Assembly: GCF_013449735.1 (NCBI RefSeq)
Contig: NZ_JACBNY010000013.1
Coordinates: forward strand, 1 to 57,803
Length of the DNA stretch: 57,803 nucleotides
Direction of reading: 5' to 3'
Origin: Pseudolactococcus laudensis
Lineage (GTDB): Bacteria; Bacillota; Bacilli; Lactobacillales; Streptococcaceae
Numbering within the stretch: the first letter of the stretch is position 1; the number at the start of each line of letters is the position of its first letter. The position numbers and the translations under genes were made by a program. Under the pieces are notes generated by a model that saw only the letters and a program-made list of their open reading frames with translations, had not been told where the DNA came from and did no database searches. This document shows, piece after piece, positions 1 to 8,340 of the stretch.

Positions 1-116
1 AAAATTCACACCATTCAGTTGAAACTGATTGAAATCAGTGGAAATGATTAACGTTGAAAACTCAAGAAAACCATGATATTAAAGCTTATTGAAACTTACA
101 TAAAAGTATGTTTTTG

Positions 117-167
117 AAAGCTGGTCTTAAAAAAGCCCGTAAAGCAAGTCAATTTTCTAAACGTTAA
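117..167 (+). other. Displaced 3' end of rpsI (candidate attachment-site scar)
   Basis: The reading frame ends AGLKKARKASQFSKR-stop, which is the conserved C-terminus of ribosomal protein S9. Upstream the frame closes at a stop at 90-92, so only the last ~16 codons are S9-like, and the preceding ~110 bases are AT-rich and unrelated to rpsI. A terminator follows at 193-222, as expected after a true rpsI end. From recall, streptococcal integrative elements can insert into the 3' end of rpsI, rebuilding the gene on one side and leaving a duplicated tail on the other. I infer that this is such a tail and that the element or its remains lie left of the window. Confidence 0.55.
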
Positions 168-192
168 TATTTACCGATATTTACAATTTGGA

Positions 193-222
193 CATCTCGC
201 ACATTTTGCGGGGTGTTTTTTT
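193..222 (+). terminator. Intrinsic terminator after the rpsI tail
   Basis: CATCTCGCA (193-201) pairs with TGCGGGGTG (207-215), using G-U pairs, around a 5-nt loop. Seven T residues follow. Confidence 0.7.
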
Positions 223-283
223 GAAAAATTTACACCAGTCATGTTTAGAATGACTTTAGATAAGTGTTGCGTCTGTCTGTCTT

Positions 284-316
284 TTGACACGAATAGCACG
301 TCAGACACAATACAAT
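284..316 (+). promoter_or_regulatory. Promoter of the prenyltransferase gene
   Basis: TTGACA at 284-289 is followed by CACAAT (306-311, 16-bp spacer) or TACAAT (311-316). The TTG of this -35 box is also the most upstream in-frame start codon of the next gene, so that start would precede its own promoter and is unlikely to be used. Confidence 0.5.
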
Positions 317-331
317 AGAAGTGAGATGCTT

Positions 332-1291
332 ATGACCTACCGGACATTTTTAGAATTGGTCGAAATTAGAACCAAGTTAGCCAGTTTATTTCCATTTATC
401 ATAGGCGTTTTATTTGCCATGACTTATTTTGGTGAGGTTCAGTGGTTAAATACCTTTATCTTTTTCATCGGGATGACGATTTTTGATATGGTAACAACGA
501 TGATTAACAACTATATGGACTTCAAAAAAGCTAAATCCAAAACCTATCAAATGACAGAAAACATCATTGGGCAATCAGGCATCCCACTCAAGCTTGTGCG
601 TCATCTCATTTTTATCATGCTCTTGATGACGATGGGCATTGGCATTTATTTAACCAGTCAAAATGGCTGGGTATTCATGTTAATAGGAGGGATTTGCTGT
701 TTAGTTGGTGTTTTCTATACTTGGGGGCCTATTCCACTCTCAAGAATGCCTTTAGGTGAGATATTTAGCGGGCTGTCAATGGGACTAGGTATTTTTATCT
801 TAACGATTTTGACCAATGTCACGCATCACCCACCGATCTATCTACAGCTTAATTTTAGCAGTGGACTATTTCAGCTTGAGGGCAACATTTACGCGCTTGT
901 GGCGATCGTTTTAGCGTCATTGCCCCTGATCAGCTCAATTTCTAATATCATGTTGGCTAACAATTTAAGAGATTTAACGATGGATATCGAAAATCACCGT
1001 TATACCCTAATCTACTATATCGGACGTCCAACGGGTGTAATCCTCTTTGAATTTCTTGCTTTGCTTGGTTATGGGAGTATTATTATTGGCTTACTGGCGG
1101 GTATTTATCATTGGCCAATTTTAGTAACCTTGGTTTCATTTCCGATTGTTTTGAAAAATACGCAAGCATTTGAGCAGACATTGCCGCATCCCAAATGCTT
1201 TCAATATGCGATTAAAAATTTAGTGACTTTTAATACGCTATATGCGCTGGGATTGGCTCTTAGTCTGCACGTTACTGATGTGAACTTCTAA
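332..1291 (+). CDS. menA: UbiA-family prenyltransferase, MenA-like (1,4-dihydroxy-2-naphthoate polyprenyltransferase)
   Basis: This is an integral membrane protein of about 320 residues with some eight hydrophobic segments. Two UbiA-type polar loops are visible: NNYMDFKKAKSKT near residue 55 and NNLRDLTMDIENHRYTL near residue 210. The first is a weak version of the usual NDxxD motif. MenA attaches a polyprenyl chain to dihydroxynaphthoate in menaquinone synthesis, and lactococci make menaquinone although they mainly ferment. The start at 332 is chosen because AGAAGTGAG lies just upstream; ATG 326 is possible, and the frame remains open back to a TTG at 284. The gene stands alone, without other men genes here. 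A related UbiA enzyme with another acceptor cannot be excluded. Confidence 0.75.
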   Translation: MTYRTFLELVEIRTKLASLFPFIIGVLFAMTYFGEVQWLNTFIFFIGMTIFDMVTTMINNYMDFKKAKSKTYQMTENIIGQSGIPLKLVRHLIFIMLLMTMGIGIYLTSQNGWVFMLIGGICCLVGVFYTWGPIPLSRMPLGEIFSGLSMGLGIFILTILTNVTHHPPIYLQLNFSSGLFQLEGNIYALVAIVLASLPLISSISNIMLANNLRDLTMDIENHRYTLIYYIGRPTGVILFEFLALLGYGSIIIGLLAGIYHWPILVTLVSFPIVLKNTQAFEQTLPHPKCFQYAIKNLVTFNTLYALGLALSLHVTDVNF

Positions 1292-1327
1292 TATTCGTAC
1301 GCCCAAGTCGGTTTTTACTAAAAATAC

Positions 1328-1356
1328 TTGACATCTTTAACTTGCTTTGGTTTAAT
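1328..1356 (+). promoter_or_regulatory. Promoter of the immunity gene
   Basis: TTGACA (1328-1333), a 17-bp spacer and TTTAAT (1351-1356) lie about 70 bp before the next start codon. Confidence 0.6.
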
Positions 1357-1424
1357 GACTTAATAAGTAGGAAAATTGTATTTTGTAGTGAGAATCCACA
1401 GGATAACTGGAATAGAGGATAACA

Positions 1425-1742
1425 ATGCTTACATCTCGAAAAAAAATGAATGCTGTTGAACTAGAATTTCTGAATATGCTGTATGATTACTGTCTTAATC
1501 CTCATTTAACAGAACGTGAAAGAAAGATTGGACTTATGGCTAAACAGGATTTGGAAAAGGGAAGATACTCTGTAGCTGTCCTTAATCAAGTTGTTTCAAG
1601 TTTGCAGCAAGAGGCGATCATGCATCATTTAACAGCTGATGCGTCTATTTTTTATAAAAAATTAAATCCAATCATGGATAAACTCGTCCCTATTGGGACA
1701 AATCGAGGTTCTATGATGCTTAATCGTAGTTATTTAGACTAG
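1425..1742 (+). CDS. Bacteriocin immunity protein, enterocin A immunity family
   Basis: This 105-residue soluble, helix-rich protein has the pattern of the EntA/PedB immunity family: an N-terminal ELEFLNMLYDYCLNP segment, then a charged helix (ERERKIGLMAKQDLEKG) and a C-terminal helix around IMHHLTADASIFYKKL. Family members act in the cytoplasm and protect against class IIa bacteriocins by closing the occupied mannose-PTS receptor. AGAGGA precedes the ATG. No bacteriocin precursor or exporter gene is nearby, so it is probably an orphan immunity gene protecting against bacteriocins of competitors. It is followed by a repeat element and convergent genes. The function is by family resemblance only. 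Confidence 0.65.
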   Translation: MLTSRKKMNAVELEFLNMLYDYCLNPHLTERERKIGLMAKQDLEKGRYSVAVLNQVVSSLQQEAIMHHLTADASIFYKKLNPIMDKLVPIGTNRGSMMLNRSYLD

Positions 1743-1830
1743 ATATCAAGTCATAGAGAAGTGATGAGAACTCATCGTAGGAGTTAACTCGAGTTATATA
1801 TTTTTAGGCTAGCAATTTTACAACAAAAAA

Positions 1831-2175
1831 GAGGATGGGATAAAAGTCCTCAAAAAATTAGGCTATAAGCAATCTTCAATATTAATTGAAATTGCCGATA
1901 GCCTATTTTTGTATAGCTTTTTATACATTGTCAAGCAGCATAATCATGTTGTAATAAACAGTACGAAATTGGTGAAAAAATTGCTGATTATTTACCAAAT
2001 CGGCATTCTTTTGCCAAAACAATGCGAAATCGGTAAATTATTTGCTAATTCTATATCAAATTGGTATTCCTTCTGCAAAACCATAAGAAAAAAGAGAAAA
2101 GCAAACTGGCAGTTTTGACATCATTGTCTAGTTTGCTTTTCTCTTATAGTGACTGAGGATTTTTGTCCCAGCCTC
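1831..2175. repeat. Inverted-repeat-bounded intergenic element with a degenerate 61-bp-family array
   Basis: A 345-bp unit is bounded by 22-nt inverted ends (1831-1852 and 2154-2175, 19 of 22 complementary; core GGGATAAAA versus TTTTTGTCCC). Inside, from left to right, are a stem TAGGCTAT/ATAGCCTA (about 1860-1904) followed by TTTTTG, then two degenerate copies of the window's 61-bp repeat family (1965-2085), then a perfect 16-bp stem (2092-2107 with 2130-2145) shaped like a terminator. It fills the gap between two convergent genes. No open frame here looks genuine. Confidence 0.65.
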
Positions 2176-2186
2176 ATTTTTTTGTG

Positions 2187-3662
2187 TTAAGCACGATAAA
2201 ACTCAGGCAAGATAAACTTATCCTGATCTTCAAATTGTAACGCGAGTTGGAGCATCAAAATTTCGGAGTTTTTTCTGCCCCAAAGTTGAATGCCTTGTGG
2301 TAGATTGGTTTCAGTTTCTAGGTAAACTGGAAGTGAGAGTGCAGGTTGTCCGGTTAGATTGCTGATGAAAGTATAGGGTGAAAAAGTTAGGAAGGTTTCA
2401 AAAGCTTGTTCGATGATGTCAATCTGTTCTGGAAAGTCATATCGGCTAATGTCTGTCATTTTCTCTAATAGCTCAGGGGTGATGAAAGTTTCCCCAATTT
2501 TAGGTGCTGTCTTTGCTGTTGTAGGTGTCAATAAAAAATCATAGTGTTTAAAAACCTTGTCGTCAAAAGTCGCGCAAGTAGCATCCCACGCGTTCAAGAC
2601 TTGAACATAAGAGGCGGCATCTGCTTTTCTGCCAGCCTCTAGGAGGGCATAGGTTAAGGGTTCGACGTCTTCCAGACTGATTTTTCTGCCTTGCGCTGTC
2701 TCCCAGGGTTTGAGCATGGTGTAGGTTTCAGCTGCGTTCATCTGGTAGTAGGTTTGAATCAGGGGGCGGGCATCTAGCGGGAAGGCGATTTCCGTGAGCT
2801 GATGGCCTTGTGCTTTCAGGAAGTCGACGGTTTTTTGGAGGGCTGCTTTCGCCGTGTCGGAGATGTCAATGCCGGCGATTGGCGAGGCTGTCGAAAATGC
2901 GATGTTTAGTGGCTTGTCGCTTGCGGTCAAATGATGCAGGGTGTTTTGGTCTAGCAAGGGTGCTTGATAGGGGTCGGTTTCTTGTTGTCGCTGCATTTCC
3001 GCTAAAAAGCTAGCTGTATCACGAACGGAGATTGTCAAAGCGCCTGAGGTGGATGCGCCTTGCCAACTTCGGTAGTTGTTGGGTCCTTGCGGCATGAGGC
3101 CTCGTGTCATTTTTAAGCCGATGAGTCCAGAAAATGAGGCGGGGATTCGGATAGAACCGCCACCGTCTGATGCTCCTGCCATGGGGAAAATACCTGAGGC
3201 TACAGCAGTGGCTGCGCCACCAGAAGAACCGCCAGAGTAGTAGGCGCTGTTCCAAACGTTGCGTGTGTTGCCATAAAGTTCGGCATCTGAGATGTTTTTA
3301 AAGCCAAATTCAGGTGCATTTGTTTGACCAAAGGGGGTTAAGCCAGCTGCTAGCAAGGCTTTGACGTAGTTATCGTCTGAGTGGGCTATGTTGTCTTTGA
3401 AAAGTTTAGAGCAAGCAGTTGCAGGGAGATTTGCGTGGTCTTGTCCCAACATTTTTAGAGGGAAAGGGAGACCTGAAAAGTAACCATTTTGGGTTTGGGG
3501 GAGGTCTTTTTTGGCTTGATTTATATCATAAGCGACGAGGGCATTGTATTGTGGATTGAGGTTTTCGATTTTTTTCTCGGCTAATATTAATAACTCAATT
3601 GGGGTGGTTTCGCCTTTACGAATTTGTTCTGCCCAATAGGTCGCATCTTTAATTTTCGTCAT
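2187..3662 (-). CDS. Amidase signature family hydrolase
   Basis: A 491-residue cytoplasmic amidase with the Ser-cisSer-Lys signature: the lysine in PFPLKMLGQ near residue 70, the glycine/serine loop [14 protein letters not shown] near residue 145, and the nucleophile segment [10 protein letters not shown] near residue 170. Family enzymes hydrolyse amide bonds in varied substrates. This is a stand-alone amidase and no gatB or gatC is adjacent, so I do not call it GatA. Its start overlaps the end of the upstream binding-protein gene by 14 nt, suggesting coupled translation and a role in using an imported amide or peptide-like compound. The substrate is unknown. Confidence 0.85.
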   Translation of the reverse strand: MTKIKDATYWAEQIRKGETTPIELLILAEKKIENLNPQYNALVAYDINQAKKDLPQTQNGYFSGLPFPLKMLGQDHANLPATACSKLFKDNIAHSDDNYVKALLAAGLTPFGQTNAPEFGFKNISDAELYGNTRNVWNSAYYSGGSSGGAATAVASGIFPMAGASDGGGSIRIPASFSGLIGLKMTRGLMPQGPNNYRSWQGASTSGALTISVRDTASFLAEMQRQQETDPYQAPLLDQNTLHHLTASDKPLNIAFSTASPIAGIDISDTAKAALQKTVDFLKAQGHQLTEIAFPLDARPLIQTYYQMNAAETYTMLKPWETAQGRKISLEDVEPLTYALLEAGRKADAASYVQVLNAWDATCATFDDKVFKHYDFLLTPTTAKTAPKIGETFITPELLEKMTDISRYDFPEQIDIIEQAFETFLTFSPYTFISNLTGQPALSLPVYLETETNLPQGIQLWGRKNSEILMLQLALQFEDQDKFILPEFYRA

Positions 3663-4497
3663 CTTTCATCTCTTTCTCCTTGGGTGTAAAATCACCACCT
3701 AAGTATTTTTCTGAAAGTTTGCTCATGGTGCCGTCTTTTTTGAGTTTGATTAAGATGGTATCAACTTTTTTCTGTAAGGCTTTATCTTTTGTATCTTTGC
3801 CAAAAATGAAGTAATTAAAACCAGTATGCTTGTCTGTTTCTCCTAAATCAATAGGCGTTACTTTGAGTTGATAACCATTTTGCTGAATGATTTGAGTCAA
3901 TGAAATTTGGTCATAAATGACAAAATCACTCTTGCCAGATGCTACATCCGCAACATAAGATGTCAAAGGATAGCTGGCATCCATATAGTTTAGGGTCATG
4001 GCTTGGTCAGGATGTGCTTTGTTCCATGTTTCGAGCATGGTTGCGACTTGAACACCAGGCAAGACTTCGGTTGTTTTACCTGCTAAGTCAGACAAGGTTT
4101 TGACTTTTAAGTCAGGCTTAACCGCGACGGATGTTGCTGATTTTGAAAGTGGTAGTGAGTAATTATATTTTTCCGCGCGTTCAGGTGTCCAAGATAAGGC
4201 ATTGGCAGCCATTTGAAAACGGCCATTATCAACGCCAGATAAAACAGAGTTGAAGTCGATTACTTGAAATTTTATCTTGTACTCGGGAAGTTGTTTAAAA
4301 ACTGCGCGTGCTAATTCAATGTCAAAGCCAGTTAATTTATCATCAACCATATAAGTGTTGGGCTTGGAATTCGCATTTGTTGCGATGGTAATTTCTTTTT
4401 GTTCAGATTTGAGGCTTTCTTTTTTGCCGCAGGCGGTTAAAACCCCAAAAGAAGTGAGAGAAAATAAAGCTAGTCCTAAAAATATTTTTTTATTCAT
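3649..4497 (-). CDS. Amino-acid ABC transporter substrate-binding lipoprotein
   Basis: This 282-residue protein begins with a lipoprotein signal peptide ending in LTAC (lipid-modified Cys23) and continues as a family 3 extracellular solute-binding fold. Typical segments are GFDIELARAVFKQLP, NSVLSGVDNGRFQMAANALSWTPER and SGKSDFVIYD. Such proteins capture polar amino acids or related compounds at the cell surface for an ABC importer. No permease or ATPase gene is adjacent, so it must share one encoded elsewhere. It is the first gene of a two-gene operon with the amidase. Its Shine-Dalgarno lies unusually far from the ATG behind a hairpin (separate entry). Confidence 0.85.
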   Translation of the reverse strand: MNKKIFLGLALFSLTSFGVLTACGKKESLKSEQKEITIATNANSKPNTYMVDDKLTGFDIELARAVFKQLPEYKIKFQVIDFNSVLSGVDNGRFQMAANALSWTPERAEKYNYSLPLSKSATSVAVKPDLKVKTLSDLAGKTTEVLPGVQVATMLETWNKAHPDQAMTLNYMDASYPLTSYVADVASGKSDFVIYDQISLTQIIQQNGYQLKVTPIDLGETDKHTGFNYFIFGKDTKDKALQKKVDTILIKLKKDGTMSKLSEKYLGGDFTPKEKEMKDDEN

Positions 4498-4530
4498 GTC
4501 TATATCACGGGTTTTGTAAACCCTTCCTTT
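4498..4530 (-). promoter_or_regulatory. SD separated from the start codon by a hairpin
   Basis: On the minus strand AAAGGA (complement of 4525-4530) is followed by GGGTTT-aca-AAACCC (4509-4523) and only then, 11 nt later, by the ATG at 4497. Measured along the sequence the spacing is far too long, but folding the hairpin brings it to about 12 nt. No other SD is near the ATG. Confidence 0.5.
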
Positions 4531-4909
4531 CTGTATAGTTTAATTTTAGCAAAAATTAAAAAACTACCAGCATGTCTTGTTTATAAATTTTGGATGTCTT
4601 TAAAATCATCAGATTATATTTGAGGCTATCACACTAATTTTATCAACCAGATGTCGAAATGCTTGTAGCAGATGAATTAAGCATCCTACGATTATGGGAT
4701 GTTTTTTTGCCATAAATTGATGGCAAATTCTGTTACCATATAAGATGTGGATAAAATATTTTTAAACATGTGTATAGATTCGGCGAAGTTATTCGTTATA
4801 TTTATGAAACCGATGAAAAACCGCAAACAACGACGCTCGGACAGAGCGCTAGTGTAGGTTAACTTTCAAGATTTCATGAAATAAAATCGTAGAAAGGAGG
4901 TAGCAAAAC
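4531..4909. other. Intergenic region with terminator and possible gene scrap
   Basis: A terminator-like hairpin CATCC/GGATG with a T-run lies at 4680-4708. At 4770-4862 (+) a short open stretch reads VYRFGEVIRYIYETDEKP and continues to a stop; it resembles a piece of a surface-protein repeat but is too short to identify. The sigma-factor SD, AAAGGAGG, is at 4893-4900. No convincing ECF-type -35/-10 pair with normal spacing was found. Confidence 0.35.
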
Positions 4910-5413
4910 TTGAAATTAGATGGATTTGAGCAAATGTTAGTAGAACTTGCGCGCGAAGTTTCCTACAATCTGCGCAAAAATGGCGCCAGTTATGAAGATG
5001 CGGAATATATTGCGCAAGATGCTCTGGTTAAAATTATCGAAACGAGTCATGTGCTACCACCGGACACGATGAGAGCTTGGCTTTATAAGGTGGCGATTAA
5101 TCAGTTTCGAGATTTATATCGGCGAAAACAACGCTATGCTGAGATTCTAGAAGTTCAGTTTGCGACCTTTGATGCACATGTTACAGCATTTGAGATGGAA
5201 AATCTGGAAGATGTTTACGTGAGTCGAGCCTTGCATTTACTCAAACCGAGATATACGGAGCTGTTACTCTTGCGATATGATGAGACATTGAGCCATGAGG
5301 AGATTGGTTTCCTCTTGGATATGAAATTAGACACGGTCAATACGACACTATACCGTGCTAGAAAAGCGTTTAAGAAAATTTATTTGGAGGTAAAAGAAAA
5401 TGACGAAATTTGA
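4910..5413 (+). CDS. RNA polymerase sigma-70 family factor, ECF-like
   Basis: A 167-residue two-domain sigma factor. Region 2 covers about residues 8-75 (EDAEYIAQDALVKIIE, then MRAWLYKVAINQFRDLYRR), and region 4 about 105-155 with a helix-turn-helix (LSHEEIGFLLDMKLDTVNTTLYRARKAFK). There is no region 1 or 3, as in ECF factors that direct RNA polymerase to stress promoters. The start is a TTG placed 9 nt after a strong AAAGGAGG. It overlaps the next gene by 14 nt, and that gene encodes a membrane anti-sigma protein, so the pair probably works as an envelope-stress switch. The target genes cannot be read from this window. Confidence 0.85.
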   Translation: MKLDGFEQMLVELAREVSYNLRKNGASYEDAEYIAQDALVKIIETSHVLPPDTMRAWLYKVAINQFRDLYRRKQRYAEILEVQFATFDAHVTAFEMENLEDVYVSRALHLLKPRYTELLLLRYDETLSHEEIGFLLDMKLDTVNTTLYRARKAFKKIYLEVKENDEI

Positions 5414-6497
5414 TGCGGATAAATTTGAAGAAGTGGTGAAAAAAAGTAAGCAGAAAAATCGGAAGAAAAGTATTTTGATGGTGGTGATTTCTGTTGTTTT
5501 GTCAATTATCTTTGTTTTGGGGATATTGTTCGGTATTTTTTGGATGAACGATCGTCATGGTTATGAAAATGCTAAATATCTTGAGGTGAAAACACGATTC
5601 ATGACACCAAATGTGCAGACACGTAACTTGCCTCAATCAGATATTGGGTTATTTAACGGTAAAAATACAGCAGAAGTCCAAAAAGATGTTGATGGTTATC
5701 CATTAGAGTGGGGAGATATAACAGGGACTTATAATATTTTAAGTAAGTTAGGAAAGGTAGACATTTATAGTATGGGTGGTAAATCCTATCCAGAAGGTCG
5801 AAGAATGAACTTTTTCAATCCGAATATCACTTACAAATATATTACGGCTGATATTCAGGATAAAGCCATTAAAGAAAAAAATTATACAAAGAAAAAAGGA
5901 AAGAACGGGTCATCATGGACGAGATTTCCAGAAGATTTGTATGAAAAAATCACTTACCCGAATGATTTAGAAAATATTGTCAAAACAGAAAATCGTGTGG
6001 TTGAAGTCGGTATCTCTTTTGACAAACCCTATACTTATGAAGAAGTCCAAAAGATGTTACCTGATAATCTGACACAAGCATGGTATTGGGTGAGTGAAGG
6101 CGAGCAAGCGAGTAAGAAAACAGAACATATCCATTTGAATGATGCAGATGAGGATATATTTACCCCGACAGTGACCTTTGGCTACTCAAATAGTAGTGAT
6201 TTTAAATATGGAGATCTTCAATTAGGCGACTACTGGAAAGGTGACAATGGTCTTAATACAGTTATTGAAATGCTGAAAACGGATTGTTCACTCAAAATGG
6301 AGAAGGATGAACAGAAAATTTTGGACGGTATTTTGAAGAATAACAGATTAGAGAATAAAAAAGATATGTTACTCAATGGGATTGTTTTAACAGGCAGAAG
6401 TGAAAACTTTAAACAATTAGAAGGTAAATCTTGGATACAAGCCGCCTCAGCTGGTGCGAGTGCGGAGATAGTCCCTTATATCAAACCAACGAAATAA
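5400..6497 (+). CDS. Membrane anti-sigma factor (sigma-factor regulator N/C domains)
   Basis: A 365-residue protein with a basic cytoplasmic N-terminus (residues 1-24, DKFEEVVKKSKQKNRKK), one transmembrane segment (about 25-48) and a long extracellular part. The outer part resembles the C-terminal sigma-factor-regulator domain found with Firmicute ECF factors. The short cytoplasmic tail would bind the partner sigma factor and the outer domain would sense envelope state. It is translated directly from the sigma-factor transcript, and a terminator follows at 6552-6593. The domain assignment rests on architecture and context, not on a database search. Confidence 0.7.
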   Translation: MTKFDADKFEEVVKKSKQKNRKKSILMVVISVVLSIIFVLGILFGIFWMNDRHGYENAKYLEVKTRFMTPNVQTRNLPQSDIGLFNGKNTAEVQKDVDGYPLEWGDITGTYNILSKLGKVDIYSMGGKSYPEGRRMNFFNPNITYKYITADIQDKAIKEKNYTKKKGKNGSSWTRFPEDLYEKITYPNDLENIVKTENRVVEVGISFDKPYTYEEVQKMLPDNLTQAWYWVSEGEQASKKTEHIHLNDADEDIFTPTVTFGYSNSSDFKYGDLQLGDYWKGDNGLNTVIEMLKTDCSLKMEKDEQKILDGILKNNRLENKKDMLLNGIVLTGRSENFKQLEGKSWIQAASAGASAEIVPYIKPTK

Positions 6498-6551
6498 TAG
6501 CAATAGTATCTTTAATTGATAGAAATGTCCCACTTTACAAAATGAAACAGG

Positions 6552-6593
6552 AAAACTATTTTTGAAAAGCATCCTTTTAAAAATAGTTTTTTT
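6552..6593 (+). terminator. Terminator of the sigma/anti-sigma operon
   Basis: AAAACTATTTTT (6552-6563) pairs with AAAAATAGTTTT (6579-6590), with T residues continuing to 6593. Confidence 0.75.
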
Positions 6594-6599
6594 ATTCCC

Positions 6600-6630
6600 T
6601 TGACCCTAACGCAAGGTCATAGTTTATAAT
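6600..6630 (+). promoter_or_regulatory. MerR-type promoter with 19-bp spacer and dyad
   Basis: TTGACC (6600-6605) and TATAAT (6625-6630) are 19 bp apart, the over-long spacing typical of MerR-activated promoters. A dyad TGACC(9 nt)GGTCA (6601-6619) sits in the spacer. The regulator downstream probably controls its own promoter here. Confidence 0.7.
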
Positions 6631-6653
6631 AGAGCTATAGTCAGGAGGAACAC

Positions 6654-7397
6654 ATGAACATCAAAGAAGTAGCCAAACTAGCTGGCATCAGTGTCCGCAC
6701 CTTACACCATTACGATAAGATTGGTCTTCTGGTACCAACTCGAAATGTGTGGAATGACTACCGCGATTACTCAGACGATGATTTGGATAAACTCCAGCAA
6801 ATTTGTTTTTTCAAGGCTTGTGGTTTTCCCTTGACCGAAATCCAGCACCTACTTGAAAGCTCAAATTTTGATAAAAATCAGGCATTTGAGTTGCAACGAA
6901 CCTATTTATTGCACGAAAAAGACCGCATCACAACGCTTTTAGACACACTAGAGCGCTCAATGCAAGACATGAAAGGAAGTCTAAACATGACACAAGCAGA
7001 AAAATTTAAAGGTTTTGACTTTACAAAAGAAAATCCCTATGAAAAAGAAGCGATAAAACGCTTTGGAACAAAGGCTGTCGCGCAAACCAAGGAAAAAATC
7101 GACAACCTCTCTAATGATGGCAAGCAAAAAATATCTGATCAAATGAATCAGTTATTTCACGATTTGGTAAAGTTAAAGGACGAAAAACCAGCGGCTACCA
7201 TTGCACAAGCAGCCATTGCCAACATGTATCATACTTTCAACGACACCTTGGGCTATCACTATACCTTAGAAGCCTTTGGAGGCCTAGGGCAAATGTATCT
7301 GCAAGACGAGCGTTTTACTGAAAACTTGAGACAGTATGGTGAGGGATTCCCAGAATTTTTAGCGGCAGCGATGACATATTACGCCCAAAAGGCTTAG
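6654..7397 (+). CDS. MerR family transcriptional activator with TipAS domain
   Basis: A 247-residue regulator. Residues 1-68 form a MerR winged helix (VAKLAGISVRTLHHYDKIGLL, then NDYRDYSDDDLDKLQQI), residues 75-115 a linking coiled coil, and residues about 125-247 a TipAS-type globular domain (YHTFNDTLGYHYTLEAFGGLGQMYLQDERF). TipAS domains bind multidrug or thiopeptide ligands and turn on promoters with 19-bp spacers, and exactly such a promoter lies upstream. No efflux pump is adjacent, so the target besides itself is unknown. AGGAGG precedes the ATG. Confidence 0.85.
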   Translation: MNIKEVAKLAGISVRTLHHYDKIGLLVPTRNVWNDYRDYSDDDLDKLQQICFFKACGFPLTEIQHLLESSNFDKNQAFELQRTYLLHEKDRITTLLDTLERSMQDMKGSLNMTQAEKFKGFDFTKENPYEKEAIKRFGTKAVAQTKEKIDNLSNDGKQKISDQMNQLFHDLVKLKDEKPAATIAQAAIANMYHTFNDTLGYHYTLEAFGGLGQMYLQDERFTENLRQYGEGFPEFLAAAMTYYAQKA

Positions 7398-7477
7398 CGC
7401 TAGTCTTTGCAAATTCTCCCTAGATACGCTATACTTTGAATTAAGAAAGCGTATTCAAATAGAGGGAGAAAGACAAA

Positions 7478-8340
7478 ATGTCAATCAAATTAATCGCTAC
7501 AGATATGGACGGGACTTTTTTAAATAGTCAAAAAGACTATAATCGCGAGCGTTTTGCTGACTTATATGCTGAGATGAAAAAACGCGACATCAAATTTGTC
7601 GTTGCCAGTGGCAATCAATCTTTTCAACTCAAGTCCTTTTTTCCAGACATTTCAGATGAACTGACTTTTGCAGCTGAAAATGGGGCACATATCATTAGCA
7701 GAGGAAAAGAATTATTTTCAGCAGACATGCCACGTCCTGCTTTTGAAAAGCCTTGGCTATTTTAGCAGCTGATCATCAAGGAGAAGGTATTATTTGTGGG
7801 AAAAAATCAGCCTATATTTTAGAAACAGCACCCGAAACATTTTACAACTATACCCACCAATATTATCATCGGTTGGCAATAGTGCCAGACTTATCAGCCA
7901 TGTTTGAAAAAGATACGATTGTCAAAATGGCTTTCAACTTTCCAGAACATCTTGTCGATGAAAAAATAGCGCAATTAACTGGAGCCTTACAAGGTGTGTT
8001 ATTCCCAGTCTCTACTGGCGAGGGTGACATTGACATTTTAGTACCAGGTGTGACTAAAGCGAGTGCCCTAGCAGATCTTGGCAATTTGTGGGACATTCAA
8101 CCAGAAGAAATGGTTGCTTTTGGTGATGGCGGTAATGATCTTGAAATGTTACAATTTGTCGGTCACGGTTATGCCATGAGCAATGCCATACCAAGTATCA
8201 AAGCCATAGCAGACCAAGTCATCGACAGCAATGAAGAAGAAAGTGTCCTCACGCAAATCGAGAAAATACTTGCTACAAATTCATATCAAAAACTCTCATC
8301 CAAAAAGATGAGAGTTTTATTTGCTTATTTTTACGCTTAA
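7478..8340 (+). pseudogene. Cof-type HAD phosphatase, frameshifted
   Basis: Two overlapping frames (7478-7765 and 7753-8340) together make a ~285-residue Cof/HAD-IIB phosphatase. The first holds the nucleophile motif DMDGTFLNS, the second GDGGNDLEM. The protein sequence runs on without loss if one A is added to the AAAA run at about 7746-7749, changing FEKPW to FEKALAIL, so a 1-nt deletion is the simplest cause. The C-terminus also looks abnormal: after QIEKIL the frame continues ~20 codons through an intrinsic terminator (about 8291-8322) and overlaps the convergent gene by 4 nt, as if the original stop was lost. It may be a decaying gene or contain a sequencing error. Confidence 0.75.

Noticed and set aside
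2810-3255. ORFs within and opposite the amidase gene
   Set aside because: Shadow frames of a conserved gene, rich in Arg and Cys, without starts or domain features.
4770-4862. Surface-protein gene fragment before the sigma-factor gene
   Set aside because: About 31 codons of vaguely repeat-like protein; too short to separate from chance, so only mentioned in the intergenic entry.
4861-4891. ECF promoter autoregulating the sigma factor
   Set aside because: AACTTT and CGTA are present but 24 nt apart, beyond the usual spacing.
7740-7770. Programmed frameshift in the HAD gene
   Set aside because: There is no SD-like stimulator or stop codon at the slip site; a simple deletion in an A-run fits better.
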